Below are positions 1 through 11,220 of a stretch of DNA of 64,000 nucleotides, one piece after another. The notes under the pieces were generated by a model. The model did not search any database, was not told the DNA's origin, and saw only the letters and a list, made by a program, of their open reading frames with translations. Both the position numbers and the translations under genes were made by a program. How positions within the stretch are numbered: the first letter of the stretch is position 1; every line of letters begins with the position of its first letter. This DNA comes from Chloranthus sessilifolius (Eukaryota > Streptophyta > Magnoliopsida > Chloranthales > Chloranthaceae): positions 9,129,001-9,193,000 of the forward strand of contig CM037589.1 of the NCBI GenBank assembly GCA_021018995.1. Direction: 5' to 3'.

Positions 1-1439
1 CTAAGGGTGATTATGTTCTTTCCCATTCCGAATTTTTCATATCTGGATTTTTATTTGGATTAGAGCCATGACTACACATTTACAGTTAGAGGCATGACCG
101 CCCCAAGTTTAAGCCAAGTACCATGTGATTTCTGCAATCCAAGTCATCAAAATAGTAACTAATTTGTTGAACTGAAGGGAGCCCAAAATTATACTCATTT
201 GGAACTATCCGATCTATGCACTCTATAATGGATGGTTGCTATTTTTTTTAAAAGGTCAATAATTAAGTGCGCTGATTGGATCGTTCTAATCCCATGATAG
301 AAATGATTTTTTTGCTGAGACGTGCCCCAATGATGGATTGCTCATTGGAATGCTTGGATTGATCAAAGACATGTGTGATATGGCCTAAAAGTGGAAGGTC
401 ATGGCACTATCAGTGTAAATGCGGTTATGAGAGTCACTCCCTTTTTATTTTGGAATTAGCATACAGCCATACATGTATCTGGTTATTTATTTATTTATTT
501 TTATGCATTATAATTTCTATGCACTTTCTGAAAGTTTTGTGATAGCTATGAGTTGTCAGGATGGGCTACTCATGCCACTCCGCTTAGCTTGGTTTGTTGA
601 GAACATTTGCACTATATTTTTCCTTGGTTTTTGTTTTCTTCTTCGAATCAAAATTTGCTAAGCATGCCACATTTTCTTTTTTGAGTTGCTATTTGCTAAA
701 TATCACTTAACAACTGCATGTTTCTTTACTCTGCTGTAACTTTTTATTTTTAATAAAACATGCAACGTTCACCGATAAAAAATATAATAGGATCTTATTG
801 TTTCTTTTGGATGTGTTCACTTGGGCAAATTTGGCCTGGTTTTTTATTCTTTAAACTATTGTCCATTCTTTGATAAAAAACCCTATGCACAGTTGACTTT
901 TTAAGGTTTTTAGAAATCGTTTGAGCTGTTATATGATAGCGCTTAACGCCATAAAAATGTGCCACCCTTCATTCTAAACTGTCAAATTGATGGCTACCCT
1001 CTTGGATGGGCCATGGAAAATCATACTGATTGGACAATTGTAATTTCCCGATCAAACACATGCTTTTGGATGGTCAATAAGAATATGCAGAAGGGTCCAC
1101 AAAAAGTTCATTACCAGATAGTCATGATCGTCCAATTTGTGCAATTTCTCTATTGCCCATCCATCTCATCGCCGATGGATTGAACTGTATTGATATAATC
1201 ATTCTTCCGTTGGTGGTATTATTTTATTTTTTTATTTTTACCAATCAATCGGCTTTGTCGTCATCCTGAGTGTATTTTAAAAGTCTTCTTTCTCTAAATA
1301 CTATATTTTGGTTGGACTTTTTTCTTTATAAGCACTAAACACCATTCATTTTAAAAAATATATATATATTTTTGCCAAGTTGTTTAAACTTTTCATCTTG
1401 GTCAAAATCCCAAGAAGTATATTCTTTCTATAGATTGCA
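1..1439. other. Non-coding AT-rich stretch left of the first visible ALIS exon
   Basis: No exon with coding character or splice context was found. The missing N-terminal ALIS exons (cytosolic tail, first membrane segment) were looked for and not seen, so this is probably part of a long ALIS intron or the flank of one. Short open frames here (for example 473-661 and 959-1183) have no recognisable protein content. Confidence 0.5.
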
Positions 1440-1790
1440 CGCTTAGCCACTCAAAGAGAGTAGTTGCTCCTGTATGCCTTCTTGAAAGCTTCGACAGATT
1501 ACCTCAAGTTTCCATCCTTGTTGATTCAGCTGCATGTGCTTTGCTAGCTTTGGGTTCACTCTGCTCGTCTCAGGCTTCTTATTGAAACAAATGCTTGCCT
1601 AGTCAAATCAAATTTAACTCGAGAAACACACCCTTCTGAAACACTACAGATGCTGGTTGACATGGAAGACCTAGAAATGTATCTTTGTCATGTTGTGCAC
1701 AAAAAGAAATGCCGATTAGTGGCATGGCTTAACGAATCTAATGTTATACACATTACGCATTCTAACAGAGTACAATTGTATAACATATAC
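1440..1790 (+). pseudogene. Unidentified coding-like tract, broken by a frameshift
   Basis: After an acceptor-like CTATAG at about 1433 one frame reads through about 45 codons (residues such as VVAPVCLLESFDRLPQVS) to a stop near 1584. A second frame, entered near 1570, continues for about 75 codons without a stop (start RLLIETNACLVKSN). The amino-acid composition looks like a real globular protein rather than random AT-rich translation, and the two halves abut, which suggests one ancestral exon with an indel. I do not recognise the family. It could also be chance, because no start codon or second exon was found. Confidence 0.3.
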
Positions 1791-1811
1791 TATTAACAAT
1801 AGTTAAATTTA

Positions 1812-2258
1812 GGATTCAACTCTCCTGACCATCATTTAAACACCAAGATGGTGTTTAAATGATCTTATACCATCAATGGTTTAAGATGTGGGTGATCCGT
1901 ACCATTAAAGTGATAGATCATACATTGAAGTGCAACATGCCCAAAATGGTGTTTTAGAGAGATTTAAACCATCTGATCCGTTGACTATAATATCAACATT
2001 GGTTTTTAGTTTTAATGGCTGATATTAAAGTTCATCAATCGAATGGTTCACATCCACTTATATGCATGTTTCTTTGGGCTGAGATATGTTCCAATTACAG
2101 TTTTGCCACTTGGGAAATTAGATTGGTCACAAATGTGCGCCACATGGCATAATGATAATCCCACTTTAATGGTGTGAGAATAAAAGTTGACAATTTAATT
2201 GTGTCAAATCATTTAAATACCATTTGGTGTTCAAATGTCGGTCAGGAGCCATTATCCC
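1812..2258. mobile_element. MITE family 1, copy A (Mutator-like, 9-bp TSD)
   Basis: The ends are imperfect inverted repeats: the right end read backwards is GGGATAATGGCTCCTGACC and the left end is GGATTCAACTCTCCTGACC. Both continue into ATTTRAACACCA. The flanks TTAAATTTA (1803-1811) and TTAAACTTA (2259-2267) agree at 8 of 9 positions, as expected of a Mutator-type target-site duplication. There is no coding capacity. The inner sequence is shared with copies at 5142, 10750, 20346 and 27560. Confidence 0.8.
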
Positions 2259-2267
2259 TTAAACTTA

Positions 2268-3116
2268 TGTGTGCTTACAATCCAAGAAGCTAGATAGCTT
2301 TGTGTGAAGAGGTGCCTTATTGTTGGTAGGATACTAACAATTTAAGTTAGTGGCTCAACAAACAGGTGACATATTTTCTGCCACGTATTACCAATCCAAT
2401 TGTGGGTTCAAGTCTATATGAGAGAGACATTGCCAATATAAGATTCCAGATTTTTGAATATTTTTCAAGTGTTCCTTACATCTGTTTATGTTCTCATTGA
2501 CCACGCATTTGTTTTAGTTCAATTGGGCTATCATATTATTCTATTTAAAACATAAGTTAGTCCTTAATCTGCTATTCTATTTTGAATTTTGAGAGAATAA
2601 TTTCATGGAGCACAACCACTGTTCTGTGAAATTTGCTTCCGGATTTTTAGAGGAAAATTATTTCTAAAATTTTATGAGGAAATTTTTTTCTAGAATTTTC
2701 AGGGAAACGAGTTGATTGGGAAATTCTCTGACTTGATTTAATGCATTTACATGCACTTGTTTCACCAAATTTTTGCCACAGGCTGGAACGCCATGTGAAA
2801 AATTATAATAATGGAGTCATTCATTTCTTTGTAATTATCCACATGATATTTTGAAGAATTTGTTACAACTACAATCAGAAGTATATGTTTGAAGTTTGAT
2901 CTTTCATTAATAATGGTAGTTCCAGTTCTGCTCTATGTTGCACATACAGAAAAAGGTTGGTCTTTTTTCTGTGAAGTCTTCCTTTTGAATCTTTGCTAAC
3001 CTTTAGTATTTGCTTAGGTCAAAACTTTTGATATTGTTGCTTATGTTTGCGAATACTATGGGGTCAGTGGTTTGCTCAGAAAACTAAATCGACTGCAAAC
3101 CGAACTTTTTTTTCAG
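2268..3116. other. Intron sequence before the first visible ALIS exon
   Basis: AT-rich, no coding signal. It ends in a long pyrimidine tract and CAG at 3116, a good splice acceptor for the exon that starts at 3117. Confidence 0.5.
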
Positions 3117-4152
3117 GTGCCGAAGCATATGAAAGCTCCAATTTATATTTACTATCAGCTCGATAACTACTACCAGAACCATCGCCGGTAAGGGTGGTTT
3201 TCTCTTTATGCCTAAAGTACCCCTTCTGATAAATTCATAAAATGCTTTACCATGTTACATATGTTTGTTATTTGGTTATTGTTGCTACTTGCTTTTTGCT
3301 TCTTTATCTCTTTTTAAAAAAATTTATCTTTCTAAATCCTTTACCCATCCTTGCATAACATTTCATGTATGTTTTGGTTGAGTCATTTCTATTTTATATG
3401 TACATGGAGTCCCGAAAAATCCAAATCCCTGTGTAATTTCTTGTGCAATTGATATCCATTTGTGATTTCTTATCTTTTTGTTCATTTTTTATTGTGTGTT
3501 ATTATCTTTTTGTCAAACCATGTCATTATAATCTCAAGTAAGGTTGTTGGTCATAGATATCCTTGCATTCACCAATTAAAATTCTTGTTGGATTTTCTGG
3601 CTGGTAGTTTTCTAATTTTGTGCGATATGATCCAATTGCTTCATTTCCTGAAAGGGTAAGCGTTCACGGGCCGAATTTTTTCAGCTTCTTGATAACTTTG
3701 AATGTCTTATATCCTTTGAAGATATTACACGTGTTTAGGGGTTTAAGCTGGCCATTTTTGTCACTGCTTCAAAATCTCACGTGTGGACAGGTATGTTAAA
3801 AGCAGAAGTGATCGGCAACTTCTATACGGATTAAAGTACAATGACACTAGTTCCTGCAAACCTGAAGAATATGACAATGGGCTTCCAATTGTCCCTTGTG
3901 GGTTGATTGCATGGAGTTTTTTCAACGACACATATACTTTTATTCACCAAACAGTGAAGCTGGAGGTCAACAGGAAGAATATTGCTTGGAAAAGTGACCG
4001 GGATCGCAAGTTTGGGAAGCATGTGTATCCCTTCAATTTTCAAAATGGAACTTTGATTGGTGGTGGAAAGCTTGACCCAAGTGTTCCTGTGAGTACACTT
4101 TCAACAATACCACACCCAGAGATGCATATATACATACATACACACATGCACA

Positions 4153-4213
<61 letters not shown>

Positions 4214-5676
4214 ATACAGGACCACCTGGGATGCTGTCCCAGGTTTCAACTCTGGAACAGAGTCTCATTGTGGTGCCACATGCCCACCTGGCATGCAAAG
4301 GCCATGTGGCACCACTCCTCCCAGGTATTCATCCCTCTTTACGGGTTTTTAGAAAAAAAATAAAAAAATTTCCTCAATCTAATGGTGTGAATATGAACAG
4401 TGACTTGATTTTGCACTTCACTGTTCATTTTAACAGCCATTGACCATGGTCAGTTGTGGTTAAAATAATTTTTTGTAATTATTTTTGGATAGTCTTGGAT
4501 CGACCTCATGCATGTCCACATGGCACCCAACTGGTGCCATCCCAGGTTTCAAACCTGTGACGCTGTCCAGGCTCTTGGCTTCAATAGTATTTTTATCATT
4601 GAGAGTTATGGGCTTATTAAAAGGGTTATATTCTAACACCTATGTTTACTTCAAAAAATCCCTCCCTGTTCGTCGACATTTTTTTTGTAAATTTCACCTC
4701 ATTCTTGCCATAAAGCTTCTTTCGATTTTGAATGAGTAGAATTGTCGCCTCAATCATAGTTCATCTACACTGTATACATGAATATATTATCAATGTTCTT
4801 ATTCATATGGCGTTTGATTTCGCGAATGGGAGACTGCCCAAAATCATACTGATCAGACATGTATGGGCAACTCAATATACATTGTGCTAACAGTGTATCA
4901 ATTAGATGATTATAATATTTTGGTTGATGTGGTTTTGGGGCCGTCTCTCTTCCATGATGTAATCCCATGATGATTATCAATGTGTCCGACAAGTATGGAT
5001 GATGTGGGATTTCTGGATGTTTTTGGACAAAACCACTCTATAGTCATTCTTAGTTATATTTGGGTGGGTCGATTACTAAAAATCATGTCAGTATACAACA
5101 CAAATCTGTACTTTTATTGGTTTGTCTTCAATTATCTTAAAGGGATAATGGCTCCTGACCGACATTTAAACACTAGAATGCTGTTTAATTGACCTTATGC
5201 CATTAAAGTTGGACTTTTAATCTCACCATTGAAGTGTGATTTTCATTATACCATGTGGTTAATGTCAGTGATCAATCTAAAATTTCAAGGTGGCAATCTA
5301 TCATTGGAACATGTCTCAGCCCAAAGAAACATGCCTATGATGTGACCCATCTGATTGATGAACTTTAATATCAGCCCTTAAAACTGAAAACTACGGTTGA
5401 TATTAAAGTCCATAGATCCGATCATTTAAATCTCCCTAAAACACCATTTTTGGGCCTGTTGCACGTCAATCTATGATCTATCACTTCGACGGTACAGATC
5501 ACCCACATCTTAAGCAATTGATGGTGTAAGTTTATTTGAACACCAGTTTGGTGTTTAAATGACGGTCAGGAGAGTCAGACCCTATCTTAAACCCTCGTTA
5601 TGCTTATCATTTTCAGTCCAATTATTTTACTCACAAACCCAGCTAGTCTAAATGCAATCATGTAACGGCCAACTAT

Positions 5677-5723
<47 letters not shown>

Positions 5724-7032
5724 TCTCTCTCTCTTTCCGTCTCTTCTCTCTCTCTTCCGGTTTTCCAAACTGTTTACTTAGCCATTTTCCATACAGGTAG
5801 AACTTATATCCGTATTCCTGAGTTTTTGAGTGTAGATTGGGTTGGAAAAGGTTTTTCCTCTATTCTAAGCATCTTTTAATTTTTTTTGTGGACTAGCTAA
5901 GCGAGCAGGAGGATCTTATTGTGTGGATGCGTACTTCTGCTCTTCCCAGCTTCCGAAAGTTGTACGGGAGAATTGAAGTGGATCTAGAAGCTGATGAGTT
6001 TATAGATGTAAAGCTTGTTAACAATTACAATACTTACAGTTTTGGAGGAAAAAAGAAGCTTGTTCTTTCTACATCAAACTGGCTGGGAGGAAAGAACTAC
6101 TTCCTTGGTATAGCCTATATTGCTGTTGGGTTCTGCTGCATTGTTGTCGCCATTGTCTTCATACTGCTTCATGTGAAAAACCCTAGGTAAAAAAATTCAT
6201 TTATCGAACTACTCCTACCCTCCTTCATGCAAACGTGAATAAAACTGCTTTTGCCGTTAAAATTGACAGTACAAGTGTTACCATGCAACCAGGACACCGC
6301 GTCTACGTTTTTTTTTCTCTCCCATGGAAATCAATGCAGAAATGCATTTTGAACGACTGTTTTTGTTACTCCCATACACACATGATTTTCTTTATTATTA
6401 GGTATATCTCTATTTTCCTGCACGTATTTTATAGTTTAATGTTGTATTTTTAATATGTTTGTACGGACGTATCTGTGTATTAGGCAGCTTGAGGGAGCCG
6501 TTTCCAACGCCTCTATCTGTCTGGCACCGATAGGCGTGTCCTTGTCCAACAGTCCAAGTGATATAGTTCCGTAAGGTGATGAAAACAATTTTTTAGGAAA
6601 TTTAATTTTATCATATATATATACACACACTCACACACACAGTAGCATTTTTTTTAGTGGTGCCATGTCATATGGTTGGAATTATTATGCGCCAAAGAAG
6701 TATGAGCCATCCGTTTCTTAGGACATAAATGATAGGAGACAAATCGTGGGGTAGCCATTAAACAAACCTTCCATAAACATTTGGGGCAATTCAAGTGTAT
6801 TGATGTGCAAAAAGTAGCCTGGAATCCAACCACATAAATCATGGAGCTATTGATGGACTTGTATGGATGCTCAAGTACTTGTTGGCTGACTAAGAACTAG
6901 TCCAAGTTGGTTCAATTCAAATTCTGATTTTGTAAAATGATTGCTTTCCTGATTTGTATACAATTGACATTTTTTTTGTCGACTTTGCTGAGATGAACTC
7001 AAAACCCAAAGACTGTGATGTCTTAAACTTTA

Positions 7033-7094
<62 letters not shown>

Positions 7095-9703
7095 CTTTAT
7101 TCACACCCACCGAATCTTGAAATACGCCCACACCAAAAATCATTGATTAATCAAATGATGGAGATCGTTTTTCGCCCCAATCTTCCACACAAGGGATCTT
7201 GAGATCATGGCGCACCTATTTGACGATTAGTTTTTTATTCCACATGTCACGGATCCCAAAAACGTGACCCTAAAGTCACGTTTGAGCAAGGCTTGTCACA
7301 TGAATTTAGGGCCATAATTTTGGGATCTATGCCATGTGGAATAAAACACTAACCGTCTGATAAGTGCACCATGATCTCAAGATCCTTGTGTGGAATATCG
7401 GATGGACAAAGGTTCAAAATTTCAGTGCACCAGGTTTGCCATGCAGTAGGCAAACTTTAACCATGATTTTCAGGGGAAAAAAGTCCTTATGGAAAACATT
7501 TTTTCTAATTTTATAACATGCCATGTGGCACGTGATCTTGGGTTTGAACGCATGGGTTCATCCATGCGTTCTAACCCAACAACTCTTCTTTATATATATA
7601 GCACAGGGGAATGCATCCTTTGGAGGGTTGGACTCAGACGCTAGATCATATGCCACGTGGCATGTGACACCCAAAACAACACCTGTTTTGGGTTGTCTAG
7701 CCACGTGGCATGTGGTTTATAAAAAAGTTTAATTTTTTTATTTTTTTGTCCTGGTTTCATGCGTCAAAGATAAGATAATAGACAAACAATTTGGTGCATT
7801 GAATTTGGACACAATTGACGATTAGTTTTTTAATTTAGTCGGGTCAAAGGGTGGGGCCCACTGAATCGCCAAATTATCGTTCGTATCGAACGATAATTTC
7901 AGTCCTTTTTATTTTTTATTTTTTCTCCAAATTATCGGACGATACGGGCGATAATTTAACTATTTTATATAGGGTACGATACATACCCTATGTATCGTAC
8001 CGCTGACCTCTAAAACCGATACATATCGGTATCGGACGATATTTTGACCCATGATCGTATCGTGCCCAATTTTTTTATGGCACTTGATCGATCTTGTTCA
8101 AGTTTTCTTGTCACCCGATCCTCGTGATGGGCTCCACATGGTGCTCAGCTGGACCGAGTGCAGTTGTTAGAGCTGCAGTCGGACGCATAGTCCCGGGCCT
8201 CATATATAGTACACTAGTAAGGTGCTCCAACGTGATGGTGAGCATATCACAACGTTCACACGGAGATCGGGCGCGTTGTTCAAGTCAATTTTTTTTTTTT
8301 TAAATCATAATTTTTCTTTGAAAGGCAAAAGTCAAATATTGACTGATTTCAATGGTGGAAATATCAAGCCTTAAAAAACTTACATCGGAGATGGAATTTT
8401 GAATTTTTTTAAAGGATGATCTAAACAATGCAACCTTGTTCATGTGGCACCAAAACAATGTTCTGGGTGCCACGTGGAGCTCCTTGTCTCACGATGTTAT
8501 ACACTCACCATATCACATCGAGACACCCAACCCTTTTCCATATATATATATATATATGACTGGTTTTGATTCTGAAAAATGTTTTATTATAGATCATCAA
8601 ACACTATTTTTTTCATAAATGAGTTTTAATTTCTAGTATTATTACCATATAATATATCCAATTCCATGGATCAAAATATCGGACGTGAACGATACGGTAC
8701 ATTAAATGTACCGTATCGCTCATTTGTATTGCAAATACCGAACAATACATTCAATGTATCGTCCGGTACACTACTGTTCCGGTACGTATCGTCAGGTACA
8801 TACCGGTTTTTTGACCGGACGATACGTACCGGTTTTCCGGCATTTTAACCCATTTCCAGTTCTAATGCTCTTCTGTTGATGTCATTGACATATAAATTAT
8901 TCAATTCTAACGCAATTCCGTTGATGAATGAATCATGGTTGACTTGGAAACAAATTTCTACTGACTAATATCTCTGGTTTTTTGCTTCTAATTTACTGTA
9001 TAACGAGAAGTTCCCTGCTTCCATTTTCCTGTCATACTTATCCTGATTCATGCATCTGTTTTCTGCATATCTCTCTATGGCATCCATGATCTGGTTGTAT
9101 TTTTTATGTATTTAATATCTTATGGAAGGATTAATTGCCGTGAAAGTCCATAATCAAAAGAAGTTTTCTAGTTTCCATCACCTGCAAGTGTACAGTAATG
9201 GAATGTCAGGTTGGGATGCCGTCCCTTGGTAAAGCTTAGGTGATGGCACATACTGAGCCTCACCCCCATCTCCATCCAATCATAGAATTAGTTGGTGATG
9301 GAGTCTCCTGCATAACTTAGATCTTTACGTTTAGAAAGAAAAACAACTCTGTGAAACTCAATATTTCCCATCTTTCAGTATATTATTCTACAACTGTAAT
9401 TGATCTATTTGCATCCATTTTTTTCAAGGTTGATGCGTCACATTCGTCGCTGGTTCTGACACCAGCAATGATTTAGTATTTATATTGTTATATATACAAT
9501 ACTTGTGGAGTTGAATAGTAATATTGTTGTATTTTGGGAATCAATCAGAATTTGTCAAATCATCTGCTGCTACTTAAACCTTTGTCTCGCCCAACTATTT
9601 TGGAGCTGCAATCAGTTTGTGCAAATTTTGTCTTGTTTCTGTTTGCAGGCCTTATGGGGACACAATTTACTTATCTTGGAACAGGAAAAGCAATGATAGC
9701 TAG
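3117..9703 (+). CDS. ALIS: ALA-interacting subunit (LEM3/CDC50 family), C-terminal part, 5' end outside window
   Basis: ALIS proteins are the beta subunits of P4-type ATPases (ALA flippases); they help the pump leave the ER and are needed for phospholipid flipping. Visible exons: 3117-3187, 3791-4088, 5897-6186 and 9649-9703 (stop TAG). They join in frame to 237 codons, about two thirds of the usual 340-350 residues; the N-terminal tail and first membrane segment must lie left of the window. Hallmarks in order: PIYIYYQLDNYYQNHRRYV, SCKPEEYDNG, PIVPCGLIAWSFFNDTY, the junction LSEQEDLIVWMRTSALPSFR, then NNYNTYSFGGKKKLVL, the second membrane segment (FLGIAYIAVGFCCIVVAIVF) and a short cytosolic end with YLSWNRK. 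All introns are GT-AG; the last is about 3.5 kb and holds several MITEs. The conserved Cys pair of the extracytosolic domain is present. Family assignment is very secure; which paralogue is not. Confidence 0.95.
4156..4216. repeat. (CT)n followed by (CTAT)n microsatellite in ALIS intron
   Basis: About 45 bases of CT repeats pass into TATC repeats just downstream of the 3791-4088 exon donor. Confidence 0.95.
5142..5582. mobile_element. MITE family 1, copy B (Mutator-like, perfect 9-bp TSD), in ALIS intron
   Basis: It starts GGGATAATGGCTCCTGACC and ends with the inverted counterpart (TCAGGAGAGTCAGACCC). It is flanked on both sides by a perfect TATCTTAAA (5133-5141 and 5583-5591). It lies in the opposite orientation to copy A; its inner sequence matches A reversed. 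Non-coding. Confidence 0.88.
5679..5757. repeat. (CT)n microsatellite in ALIS intron
   Basis: Interrupted run of TC/CT dinucleotides with TTC and GTC interruptions, 120-200 bases upstream of the 5897 exon. Confidence 0.95.
6187..7030. other. ALIS last intron, 5' part
   Basis: Non-coding. It includes a short TA/CA microsatellite at about 6614-6640 and no recognisable element ends. Confidence 0.5.
7035..7088. repeat. (TA)n microsatellite
   Basis: Uninterrupted TA dinucleotide run of about 54 bases, directly left of a foldback MITE. Confidence 0.97.
7110..7425. mobile_element. Foldback MITE (GATCTTGAGATCATGG family), ALIS intron copy
   Basis: Long inverted arms: left arm includes CAATCTTCCACACAAGGG, GATCTTGAGATCATGG and TTCCACATGTCACGGATCCC; right arm has the reverse order GGGATCTATGCCATGTGGAA, ACCATGATCTCAAGATCC and TTGTGTGGAA. 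Arms are about 120 bases around a short AT-rich loop. At least nine relatives occur in the window. No coding capacity. Confidence 0.75.
7520..7725. repeat. Imperfect inverted repeat in ALIS intron
   Basis: GCCATGTGGCACGTGATCTT near 7530 is mirrored by GCCACGTGGCATGTGACACC near 7652 and again by CACGTGGCATGTGG near 7700. Likely the remains of another foldback element. Confidence 0.45.
7840..8065. mobile_element. CGATA-rich MITE-like copy, ends unclear
   Basis: Dense reiteration of CGATAC/GTATCG words and the terminal motif CGATATTTTGACCCATG near 8037-8053 relate it to the copies at 8665, 13365 and 27665. I could not fix the left end or a target-site duplication. Confidence 0.45.
8209..8539. 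mobile_element. (TA)n-associated MITE, copy 1
   Basis: It sits between a short TA run (8202-8208) and (TA)n at 8540-8557. The right end is CCCTTTTCC next to the TA tract. Left (GGTGCTCCAACGTGATGGTG) and right arms are imperfect inverted repeats. The centre carries GATCTAAACAATGCA. It shares this layout with 22658-23015 and 57150-57487. Confidence 0.6.
8665..8854. mobile_element. CGATA-rich MITE with 8-bp TSD (hAT-like)
   Basis: It starts CATGGATCAAAATATCGG and its end, read backwards, is AATGGGTTAAAATGCCGG. The flanks TCCAATTC (8657-8664) and TCCAGTTC (8855-8862) agree at 7 of 8. The interior is a run of overlapping GATACG, GTACCG and TATCG words with no coding capacity. Confidence 0.65.
8863..9648. 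other. ALIS last intron, 3' part
   Basis: Non-coding, with a normal T-rich tract and GTTTGCAG at 9641-9648 as acceptor for the terminal exon. Confidence 0.5.
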
Positions 9704-10228
9704 AAGCATCGTCTCTGTTAATTTTCGGGTAAGTATATGAAAACTCGTTCTCTGCTTTCTTATATATGTTTTAAGGAAAGATAATCAGAATATCCCTTGG
9801 AAGTTTCGAAACTAATTCAGCCACACTAATGCTATTTATATGCCAAAATCTAGTTTTCTTCCATTCCAATGGTGGGAGTAGTGTTTCAAGCATAAAGAAA
9901 CTGGGAGAAGTATTGCAACTACAGTGTAATGCCCGACTGGATGGCTCTCTGGTAACTATTGGTTGGGCAAGGTTGCAGGAGCATAATGGGATCATCTGTG
10001 GGGCGAATTTTTGAATCATCAAATCTATGTATCTTTGTGTTTGCATTTATAAACAAACAACTATTGTTGGTTTATTGAGAGTGAAAAAAGGTTGACACGG
10101 CCGGTCTTAATCTACCTTGTATGAATGTGCCCGTTGTTGACATGTATTACTTGTTATTGAAATGAGCCGTAGCTTGGTTGTTTAACCCTTATTTAGAGAA
10201 CCATAAGTGAAGTAACCATTTAGGTGGA
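9704..10228 (+). other. ALIS 3' UTR and downstream flank
   Basis: This follows the ALIS stop. The polyadenylation site is probably within about 400 bases; no perfect AATAAA is close. No other gene is visible. Confidence 0.4.
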
Positions 10229-10254
10229 ATGACATTGATTCCACATCCTTGTTT

Positions 10255-10360
10255 GATGAAATGTATCGCTGGTTCGAGTCCTGATATCAGGCTTTCTAAA
10301 ATGGGGGGTAAGGCTACGGGCTACCTACCTACCTCTCCCAGGCCCTTTTTGCCTTTTTTG
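10255..10360 (+). mobile_element. SINE-like sequence (Au-type 3' body)
   Basis: A Pol III B-box-like GGTTCGAGTCC (10271-10281) is followed by GGGGGGTAAGGCTACGGGC and CCTCTCCCAGGCCC, a layout known from Au-type plant SINEs, and then T-rich sequence. No convincing A box lies upstream, so the copy looks truncated at its 5' end. Confidence 0.5.
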
Positions 10361-10749
10361 CTTGATGAAAATGTGTGCGGTGTTTATATAATTGATGACC
10401 CACACGCAGTGTTTATACAATTGATGTTATGTGCACAGGCTGTGCACCTTCGGTGGCGGTGCTCAGATCAATCTCCCAATGCCAAACTGGTCGATCCTGA
10501 GGAGCTGCATAGATATTTTTCGGCGCTAAATAAGTAAAAAGTATATTTTTGATCTTTTTAGTGGTGCGAGATTGAGTCTAACATAAATATCCATACAAAT
10601 TCTTACAATTTGATTCTGAATCCTCACCTTCATAGATGGGGCGGAGGATCCTTTTTATTTGTGAGAAGAGGATATAATATTGTGATGAGCAGGACTTCGT
10701 TGACAATATGTTCACCCTTGCAAAGGAGCATGCCCATCACTAGACTATG
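10361..10749. other. Intergenic, nothing recognised
   Basis: AT-rich, no coding signal or element ends. Confidence 0.4.
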
Positions 10750-11220
10750 CAATAATGGACCCGACTCTCCTGACTAGTAATGAAAACCATACTAGAGATA
10801 GATCATACAGTGAAGGGCAATGTATGATCTGTGCACTAACACTTGTTGTGAGATTTGAAGGCCCTCAATCACACTTGTTGGGATATTTGAATCATTTGAT
10901 TGGTGCACTAACACCAATCATCGTTCTTAGTTTCAATGGCTGATATTAAGGTTCGCAAATGGGATAATTCACTTCCACTTATAAGCATATGATTATTTTG
11001 CTTAAGATATGTTTCAATGAAGGATTGCCCTATGAAAAATTTAAATTAATCACAAATATATCCACCTTGTGGCATAGTAGTAAAAAAAGCCACCCAGAGG
11101 TAGATGGTAGACAGCATTACTCCCATTTTGGAGAGACTGATTCCAAGACTTGAACCCGCGATCTTTCGCTTTATGCAGACAACATGTGACATGATGTCGG
11201 TAAAGAGCCATTATTCATGG
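10750..11220. mobile_element. MITE family 1, degenerate copy D, with SINE-like insertion
   Basis: It begins GGACCCGACTCTCCTGACT and keeps internal blocks of family 1 (ATGGCTGATATTAAGGTTC, CACTTATAAGCATATG). It ends with TCGGTAAAGAGCCATTATTC near 11215. A minus-strand B-box-like GGGTTCAAGTC (11146-11156) followed by a T6-7 tract (11086-11092 on the complement) suggests a short SINE remnant inside it. Confidence 0.55.

Noticed and set aside
3783-4352. 189-codon frame as a single-exon protein
   Set aside because: It is the ALIS exon 3791-4088 read through its donor into a CT microsatellite, which gives the artificial LSLSLS run.
10271-10281. tRNA gene suggested by the B box GGTTCGAGTCC
   Set aside because: No cloverleaf, A box or acceptor stem can be formed; the sequence downstream is SINE-like.
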